Of a stretch of DNA of 64,000 bases, positions 58,744-64,000 are shown piece by piece. The notes beneath the pieces were generated by a model. The model was not told the DNA's origin. It saw only the letters and a program-made list of their open reading frames with translations, and did not search any database. Position 1 is the stretch's first letter; every line of letters begins with the position of its first letter. A program made the translations under genes and the position numbers. Source of the stretch: Massilia sp. Root418 (GTDB taxonomy: Bacteria > Pseudomonadota > Gammaproteobacteria > Burkholderiales > Burkholderiaceae_D); NCBI RefSeq assembly GCF_001425265.1, contig NZ_LMEC01000001.1:124281-188280 (forward strand). The letters run 5' to 3'.

Positions 58744-60259
58744 TCGCGATGACATGGTAAGCGGCCGGCGCCGCTTCTTGCAGGTGGGCGCCGCCGGCGC
58801 GGCCGGCGCTGCGGCGCTGGCGCTGGCGCCTTCGGCCGTACTGGCCAAGCCTGCGTTGAAGCTGGGGCCGCACAACCTGCGCGCGCTGGCGCGCGATTTC
58901 GATGGCCGCCTGATCCTGCCTGGCCAGGAAGGCTACGCGCTGGCGGCCTGGCCGAACAACGCGCGCTACGCCGGCGTGCTGCCGCAGGCCGTTGCCATGT
59001 GCGCCAACCAGAAGGATGTGCAGCGCTGCATCCGCTGGGCCGGCGACAGCGGCATGCCGTTCGCGATCCGCTCCGGCGGCCATAACTACGCCGGTTTCTC
59101 CACCACCCCGGGCTTGCTGATCGACGTGAAGGCCATGAACAGCGTGACGGTGGACCTGAAGAACGAGACTGCCTGGGTGCAGGGCGGCGCCAACAATAAC
59201 GACGTGGCAGCCGTGCTGCGCAACTACCCCTTCGCGATTCCCTCCGGGCGCTGCCCGACCGTGGGCACCAGCGGCCTGGTACTGGGCGGCGGCTGGGGCT
59301 TCGCCGCCACGCACGACGGCCTGACCTGCGACAGCCTGCTGGGCACTGAACTGGTGCTGGCCAGCAGCGAGGCGCGCAGCATCAATGCGAACAGCCACAA
59401 GGAACTGTTCTGGGCCGTGCGCGGCGGCGGCGGCGGCAATTTCGGCGTGCATACCGGCTTCACCTTCCAGCTGCACAAGGTGGGCAAGGTGACCACCTTC
59501 AATCTGAGCTGGGCGCCGGGCAAGCAGATCGAGCTGCTGCGCGCACTGCAGGCGCTGCAGTTGGCCTACCCGACCATGATCTCAACGCGCAGCAAGGCGC
59601 TGCCGTCGGCAGCCGGTCCGAGGCCTGCGCGCGACACGCTGTACGTGCAGACGCTGGGACAGTTCTGGGGCGGCGAAAAGGAATTGCGCGAGATGCTGGC
59701 GCCGCTGTACGCGATCGCCGTGCCGCAGACGGCCGACATCTACGAGGTGGACTACTGGCGCGGCCGCGACTACCTGCTGACCGACGATCCGAACGGCCTG
59801 TACGACATCCGCTGCAGCTTTGTGCACAAGGAGCTGAGCGAGGCGGCGCTGGACAATATGCTGAACTGGATGACGCAATGGCCGGGCGGCTCGGTGCTGC
59901 AGGAGAACATGGGCATCCTGTTCGCGATCGGCGGCCAGGTGAAGGCGGTGCGCAGCGACGCCACCGCTTACGTGCACCGCGATTCCAATTTCATCTTCGA
60001 GATGGAGGCGTCGTGGGGCCCGATCGACACCCCGGAGACGGTGCAAAGGCAGCGCGCCTGGCTGAAGGACTACTACAACGACATGCAGCGCTACCTGCAG
60101 CCCGAGTCCTACGTCAATTTCCCGAACCGGGACCTGAAGAACTGGGCCCAGGCCTATTATGGCAAGAACCTGGAGCAGCTGTCGGCTGTCAAGCGCCATG
60201 TGGACCCGGGCAACCTGTTCCGCTTCGAGCAGAGTATTCCGCTGGCTCCCAAGCGTTAA
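58733..60259 (+). CDS. Tat-exported bicovalent FAD-linked oxidase (BBE type)
   Basis: A 508-residue berberine-bridge-type flavoprotein oxidising an unidentified substrate, often a sugar or alcohol. The twin-arginine signal GRRRFLQVGAAGAAGAAALA is followed by cleavage near AVLA, so it is exported folded. FAD is likely bound by two covalent links: His117 in RSGGHNYAGF and Cys174 in SGRCPTVGTSG. The FAD PCMH domain carries LGGGWGFAATHDGLTCDSLL, and the BBE C-terminus has YVNFPNRDL and HVDPGNLFRFEQSIP. AAAAGGAG lies 9 bp before the ATG. It overlaps the kinase gene's last codons. No T6SS motif is seen; it may only share the operon. Confidence 0.88.
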   Translation: MTSNRDDMVSGRRRFLQVGAAGAAGAAALALAPSAVLAKPALKLGPHNLRALARDFDGRLILPGQEGYALAAWPNNARYAGVLPQAVAMCANQKDVQRCIRWAGDSGMPFAIRSGGHNYAGFSTTPGLLIDVKAMNSVTVDLKNETAWVQGGANNNDVAAVLRNYPFAIPSGRCPTVGTSGLVLGGGWGFAATHDGLTCDSLLGTELVLASSEARSINANSHKELFWAVRGGGGGNFGVHTGFTFQLHKVGKVTTFNLSWAPGKQIELLRALQALQLAYPTMISTRSKALPSAAGPRPARDTLYVQTLGQFWGGEKELREMLAPLYAIAVPQTADIYEVDYWRGRDYLLTDDPNGLYDIRCSFVHKELSEAALDNMLNWMTQWPGGSVLQENMGILFAIGGQVKAVRSDATAYVHRDSNFIFEMEASWGPIDTPETVQRQRAWLKDYYNDMQRYLQPESYVNFPNRDLKNWAQAYYGKNLEQLSAVKRHVDPGNLFRFEQSIPLAPKR

Positions 60260-60314
60260 GCCCGAGCCTTAAGCCCTGAGCCTTATGCCCCGAGCCTTAC
60301 GCGTCGAGCCTTAA
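60260..60314. repeat. Four tandem 13-14-bp units at a convergent gene junction
   Basis: Units near the consensus GCCCCGAGCCTTAA (13, 14, 14 and 14 bp) begin 1 bp after the oxidase stop. The palindromic TTAA in the last unit holds the stop codon of the minus-strand GNAT gene (60311-60313). Units 1 and 4 carry TTAA, which reads as a stop on both strands. Confidence 0.8.
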
Positions 60315-61006
60315 GCCCCTGGCGCCAGGCCGTACTCCACGTACCATTGCTCGTGCTGGTCCTGCCAGCAGTGGAAGCCTTGCAGGCCATCGGCCAGAGC
60401 GCGCCGGTGGCCCTCATGGTCGCCGTGCGCCACGCGGCGCGCGGTGCGCCATTCCTGGGTTGGCAGCAGCAAATCGCGCTGCACCAGCAGGCGCGGCAAG
60501 CCGCCATAGACGATGGCGTAGCCGCATACGCTAAAACCTTCCAGCAGCAGGCCGCGCAGGCTGCGCATGTTTTCCGGCGCCACCGTGGCTGCCGCCAGCG
60601 TGCGTCCCAGCTCGCGCCCCAGCGCCACCCGTTCCGCGATGGCGGCGCAATGCAGGCGCCGCCCGCGCCATTCCGGCAGTGAGGCCGCGCCATCCAGCAC
60701 GCACAGGCGGGCACGCCCGTCCGCGCCGGCGCCCAGCAGCTGTGCCATGTGGTCCACCGCGGGCGAGTCCATGCCCAGCACGCCGTATGCCACCAGCTCG
60801 CCGTCCGCGTGGCAGCACAGGATGCGGCCCTGCGCCGCTGCGTGGCGCTCGAAGTGGCCTAGTTCGTCGGGGCGCACCATACCCTGCGGCGCGTGGGCCA
60901 GCACCTCGCGGTGCAACCGGTGCACCTGCGCCGCTTCGGCCGCGCGCATCAGGCGCCAGCTGAATGCCGGTTCCGCCAGGCAGTGGCTGGGTGAGGCTTC
61001 GATCAT
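60311..61006 (-). CDS. GNAT-fold acetyltransferase-like protein
   Basis: A 231-residue protein with a GNAT-type acetyl-CoA site: SLPEWRGRRLHCAAIAERVA (motif A, R-G-R-R-L) after a strand containing VLDGAASLP, then AAATVAPENMRSLRGLLLEG (motif B). The N-terminal helix and VLAHAPQGMVRPDELGHFER form the usual substrate side. The sequence ends with WYVEYGLAPGA. The target is unknown. Its ATGA start overlaps the stop of the upstream substrate-binding protein, so it is the last gene of a coupled operon: sensor-MFS, binding protein, acetyltransferase. The stop lies inside a short tandem repeat. Confidence 0.75.
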   Translation of the reverse strand: MIEASPSHCLAEPAFSWRLMRAAEAAQVHRLHREVLAHAPQGMVRPDELGHFERHAAAQGRILCCHADGELVAYGVLGMDSPAVDHMAQLLGAGADGRARLCVLDGAASLPEWRGRRLHCAAIAERVALGRELGRTLAAATVAPENMRSLRGLLLEGFSVCGYAIVYGGLPRLLVQRDLLLPTQEWRTARRVAHGDHEGHRRALADGLQGFHCWQDQHEQWYVEYGLAPGA

Positions 61007-62031
61007 TTCAACAGCTCCGCGTAGTTGAGTACCTTGAGCGGCGGGTACAGGCCGAGTTCCGCCGCTACCGGCATGTTGACGAGGTAGGAAAAGCGCGCCA
61101 GCGTTTCAATCGGGATGGCGGCCGGCGCCAGATGCTGGCGCAGGATCTGCTGCGCTTTATGCGCGGTGAGCCGGCCCACGCTTTCGTAGCCGGACACCAG
61201 GCCGAACAAGGCTTGGCCCTCGCGCAAGGCGATCTCGGTGGCTGAGAAGGCGGGCAGGCGCACCGCCAGCGCGGCTGCGGTGAGTGCCTTGCGGTTGGCG
61301 GCCAGGAAACTGTCCGGGCCGATGTACAGCAACTGCGCCTGCTGCTGCGCCAGTTCGGCCACCATGGCCGGCAGCGCGGCCGCCAGCGGCTGGCCCTTGG
61401 CATCCAGCGGTACCGGGCGCTCCAGCAGCTGGAAGCGCTCGCTGGCCGCCACGGCGCGCAGGTCTTTTACGTTTTGTACAGAGTTGGGCTCGGCCGGATT
61501 GTAGATGATGGCCAGGCGCTCGAAGCGGCGGTAGGCGCGGATGGCGCTGAGCTGCTGGGCCGGCGGCACCACGTGGCAGGCACCGGTGAGGTTACGGCCG
61601 GAGGACGCCAGCGACTTGACCAGGCCCGAACCCTGCGGCGAGGCCACCATGGTGAACACCACCGGGATATCGGTCACGTGGCGGGCCGGGTCCACTGCGC
61701 CTTCCTTGCCGGCCACCGCCAGCGTTACCGGCGTGCCCCAGGTGTAGATCAGGTCCGCCTTCAGTGCGCGCGCTTCGGCAATCAGCTGCGGCACCTTGCC
61801 GACGTCCAGCGCCACGTCGCGCACGATGAGCTCCACCGGCATGCCGTTGACGGCGAAGTAGTCGCGGAAGCCTTTTTCGACGGCGGTCTCGCCGCGGAAC
61901 AGGATCATGTAGATGCGCGGCGGCCGTGCGGGACCCGCAGCAGCTGGCGCGGACTTTTCCGCCAGCGCGTTTGTCAGGGCGCCGCCCAGGGCCAGGGCGG
62001 CTGCTGCGCGGCAGATGGTGCGCCGCTTCAT
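61003..62031 (-). CDS. ABC-type substrate-binding protein (ABC_sub_bind family)
   Basis: A 342-residue exported binding protein of the TrpX/YtpP-type ABC_sub_bind family. Signal peptide MKRRTICRAAAALALGGALT followed by NALAEKS. Mature landmarks: PPRIYMILFRGETAVEKGFR, LIYTWGTPVTLAVAG, DIPVVFTMVASPQGSGLVKS, LAIIYNPAEPNSVQNVKDLR and FGLVSGYESVGRLTAHKAQQ. Such proteins usually feed an ABC importer, but no ABC permease or ATPase is nearby. It overlaps both neighbours by 4 bp (ATGA), and the upstream gene is a sensor-MFS fusion, so it may instead present ligand to that protein. Confidence 0.85.
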   Translation of the reverse strand: MKRRTICRAAAALALGGALTNALAEKSAPAAAGPARPPRIYMILFRGETAVEKGFRDYFAVNGMPVELIVRDVALDVGKVPQLIAEARALKADLIYTWGTPVTLAVAGKEGAVDPARHVTDIPVVFTMVASPQGSGLVKSLASSGRNLTGACHVVPPAQQLSAIRAYRRFERLAIIYNPAEPNSVQNVKDLRAVAASERFQLLERPVPLDAKGQPLAAALPAMVAELAQQQAQLLYIGPDSFLAANRKALTAAALAVRLPAFSATEIALREGQALFGLVSGYESVGRLTAHKAQQILRQHLAPAAIPIETLARFSYLVNMPVAAELGLYPPLKVLNYAELLK

Positions 62032-64000
62032 GCCACCGCCTTCGGCGCGTCCGGATTCGGTCCGCCGGTCCGTGTTCCGGCCGCCGCGAACACTACGGCG
62101 AACAGCAGCGAGGCCGCCAGCGCGAACCCGCCCAGCATGGCCATGGCCTGTGCAGCACCGTAGCGGGCCGCCAGCATGCCGGCGGCGATCGGACCGGCCG
62201 CCGCGCCCAGGCGCTCCAGCAAGCGGAACAGGCCGACGATGGGACCGGTGCCCGCGTCGCGCGCTTCCTCGCGCGTGACCCGCGCCACCAGCACCAGCTG
62301 GGCAGAAATGCTCATCGACTGCCCCACGCCCAGCGCACCGATGCCCAGCAAGACCAATTCGCCGCTGGCGCCCCAGCCCGCCGGCAGCAGGCCCAGGCCG
62401 GTCAGCAGGCCGCCCGCCGCAACCAGCGGGGCATAGGCGTGGTAGCGGTCCGCCAGGTGCGCGAACAGCGGTGCCAGCGCCAGGCAGCTCAGGCCGTACA
62501 GCATGGTGTAGCGGCCGATCTCGGACTTGGACAAGCCCAGGCCGGACAGCAGCAACGGCACCAGGAAAATCAGGAAGCCGGAATACAGGAATTTGGCGGG
62601 CACGCCGGACAGGATGGACAGCGCCAGGAAGCGCTTGTTACGCGCCAGCCGCGCCAGCAGCGGTTCGCGGGGAACGGCCGCTGCCGCTGCTCCTGTTCCT
62701 GCTGCTGTTGGGCCGGCCGGCGGCACGGGTTGCGCGGCGGCCGGCACGCTTCCGCTGGGCGGGCCTTTGCGCAACACCGCCGTCGCGATGACGGCCGCCA
62801 GAAGGGCGACGCCGGCGCCCACCAGGAACACCGCCCGGTAGCCCACGCGGTCGGCCAGGATGCCGCCCACGGCCGGGGCGCAAATTTCCGCCACCATGAT
62901 GGCGCCGACAAACAGCGCCATGCCCTTGCCGCGGTTGCTGCTGTCGGTGTTGTCGAACACATAGCCCTGGCAGGCCATGAACATAATTGCGTAGCCTATG
63001 CCGGTAAAGGCGCGCGCGGCCACCAGCGCGTAATACTGCGGCACCAGTCCGGTGAGCGCCAGGCCCGCCATGACCGTGAGCGCGCCTGCGACGTAGCTGC
63101 TGCGCCTGCCCAGCCGGTCCGACCAGCGTCCCGCGAAGGGCATCGCCAGCGCCACGCCCAGCAGGAAGGAGGTCACCGGCAGGCTGGCTTGCAGCGCGCG
63201 GGCCACGGCGCCGGACGGCAGCGACGCGGCATACACGGGCAGGAAAGGGCGGGACAGCATTTCGGCGAACATGAACAGAAAACTGAGCACGCGCACCAGC
63301 ACGATGCGCGGCTGCTGCGCAGCATCTGCGCCATCCGCACTGCCGAAGCGGTAGCTGTGGCGCAGGCGCTGGAGCAGCGGTTCTGCGAGCGCCGCTTTGC
63401 GCGGGCTCGCTATGCGCAGGGCTGCGGCGCCGTGCACCAGCTCCGCGAACACCTGGTTGATACGCTCGCTGAGGGCATGCAGGCGCGCTGCGATGCCGGC
63501 GCCTTCCTGTGGCGCGGCGCGCTGGCGGAAGTCGCCCGCCGCCATGCTGGTCATGAGCGCGAGGATCTGGCGCATCGGCGCGGTGAAGGTCAGCGTCACC
63601 ACGAACCACAGGATTTCAAAGGCGATCAGCAGGCTGGTAATGAGCACAATGGCGATGTCGTAGCGCAGCTCGCGCACGCGCGCGGCGATGTAGCTCCGGT
63701 CAACGCCGACGTGCAGCTGGCCTACTGCCCGGCCCTGGTGCAGCAGCGGCAGGGCCGTGTCGAGGAAGTGCTCCGGCGCGCCGCCTTCGGCCTGGGCGCT
63801 GCCGTACAACACTGCGCCGCTGTTGTCGGTAATGCGCAGATACGCCAGGTCCCGGTTTTGTTTCAGCACGTCGCCAAAGTATTCGGCCACGCCTTCCAGG
63901 CGTTGCAGCGGTATGCCATGCTCCAAGGCCCGCGCCAGCTGCGCCGACAGCGCCATGCCGGTGGTCTGCGCCTTGCGGCCGAATTCCGGCAGCAGGGCGC
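62028..64000 (-). CDS. Sensor-HAMP-MFS fusion protein, N-terminus cut by the window end
   Basis: A 656-residue fragment; the frame stays open past the window end (ATG 63956 is internal). The N-terminal part is a short periplasmic-sensor-like region (AYLRITDNSGAVLYGSAQAE) and helix ITSLLIAFEILWFVVTLTFT, then a HAMP-like helical linker (MRQILALMTSMAAGDFRQRA). From about base 63300 leftwards follow 12 predicted MFS helices (VLSFLFMFAEMLSRPFLPVY, ALAMPFAGRWSDRLGRRSSY with its MFS D-R-x-G-R-R loop, ALTGLVPQYYALVAARAFTG, LGIGALGVGQSMSISAQLVL), ending with an Ala-rich tail. A transporter fused to a chemoreceptor-style sensor half. The stop overlaps the binding-protein start (ATGA). Confidence 0.85.
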   Translation of the reverse strand, partial: ALLPEFGRKAQTTGMALSAQLARALEHGIPLQRLEGVAEYFGDVLKQNRDLAYLRITDNSGAVLYGSAQAEGGAPEHFLDTALPLLHQGRAVGQLHVGVDRSYIAARVRELRYDIAIVLITSLLIAFEILWFVVTLTFTAPMRQILALMTSMAAGDFRQRAAPQEGAGIAARLHALSERINQVFAELVHGAAALRIASPRKAALAEPLLQRLRHSYRFGSADGADAAQQPRIVLVRVLSFLFMFAEMLSRPFLPVYAASLPSGAVARALQASLPVTSFLLGVALAMPFAGRWSDRLGRRSSYVAGALTVMAGLALTGLVPQYYALVAARAFTGIGYAIMFMACQGYVFDNTDSSNRGKGMALFVGAIMVAEICAPAVGGILADRVGYRAVFLVGAGVALLAAVIATAVLRKGPPSGSVPAAAQPVPPAGPTAAGTGAAAAAVPREPLLARLARNKRFLALSILSGVPAKFLYSGFLIFLVPLLLSGLGLSKSEIGRYTMLYGLSCLALAPLFAHLADRYHAYAPLVAAGGLLTGLGLLPAGWGASGELVLLGIGALGVGQSMSISAQLVLVARVTREEARDAGTGPIVGLFRLLERLGAAAGPIAAGMLAARYGAAQAMAMLGGFALAASLLFAVVFAAAGTRTGGPNPDAPKAVA

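Overview
This 64 kb window is GC-rich chromosomal DNA that looks like a betaproteobacterium of the Oxalobacteraceae (Massilia/Duganella/Janthinobacterium group). That placement is an inference from protein character and gene content, not a database match. I see no rRNA, tRNA, insertion sequence, prophage or CRISPR array. Coding density is high, with many 1-16 bp stop/start overlaps.

Layout. 1-3.0 kb: the 3' end of rimO and its terminator, then two poorly known divergent genes separated by about 350 bp that hold a striking 10-bp-periodic inverted array of YTRCTA-type motifs. 3.0-6.3 kb: metC followed by three genes of drug-modifying families (APH(3')-like kinase, GNAT acetyltransferase, Arr-type rifampin ADP-ribosyltransferase). 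6.3-8.4 kb: a small exported protein, a DUF2252 protein and a membrane protein. 8.5-16.3 kb: a LysR regulator with a T-N11-A dyad and promoter, a CaiB/BaiF CoA-transferase, an HMG-CoA-lyase-like enzyme, an MFS carboxylate transporter and a large TonB-dependent receptor. Together they could form an uptake and acyl-CoA cleavage route. 16.3-23.8 kb: serB-mfd, a pair of REP-like palindromes, a lipoprotein acid phosphatase with an autotransporter-type repeat, and an alpha carbonic anhydrase.

23.9-58.7 kb is a complete-looking type VI secretion locus. It has tssA-B-C-hcp-tagJ-tssE-F-G-H on one side, and a DUF4280 PAAR-like tip, vgrG, FHA protein (tagH), tssK, OmpA-tailed tssL, tssM and tagF on the other. 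No tssJ is visible. Around this core sit three Ser/Thr kinases, a PP2C phosphatase, a GAF protein coupled to a 5'-nucleotidase, a second sheath-like protein that reads as a fused TssB-TssC paralogue next to a TPR-methyltransferase, and an unassigned protein directly behind ClpV that could be an effector. A short D-x-T-[IVMQ] motif recurs in disordered parts of two kinases, the phosphatase, the GAF protein and the N-terminus of TssL, and suggests a phosphothreonine/FHA circuit controlling assembly.

58.7-64.0 kb: a Tat-exported bicovalent FAD oxidase overlapping the last kinase, a short tandem array at a convergent junction, then a tightly overlapping minus-strand operon: a sensor-HAMP-MFS fusion (running off the window), an ABC-type substrate-binding protein and a GNAT protein.

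Most ORFs antisense to these genes are shadows caused by high GC at the third codon position. They were not annotated.
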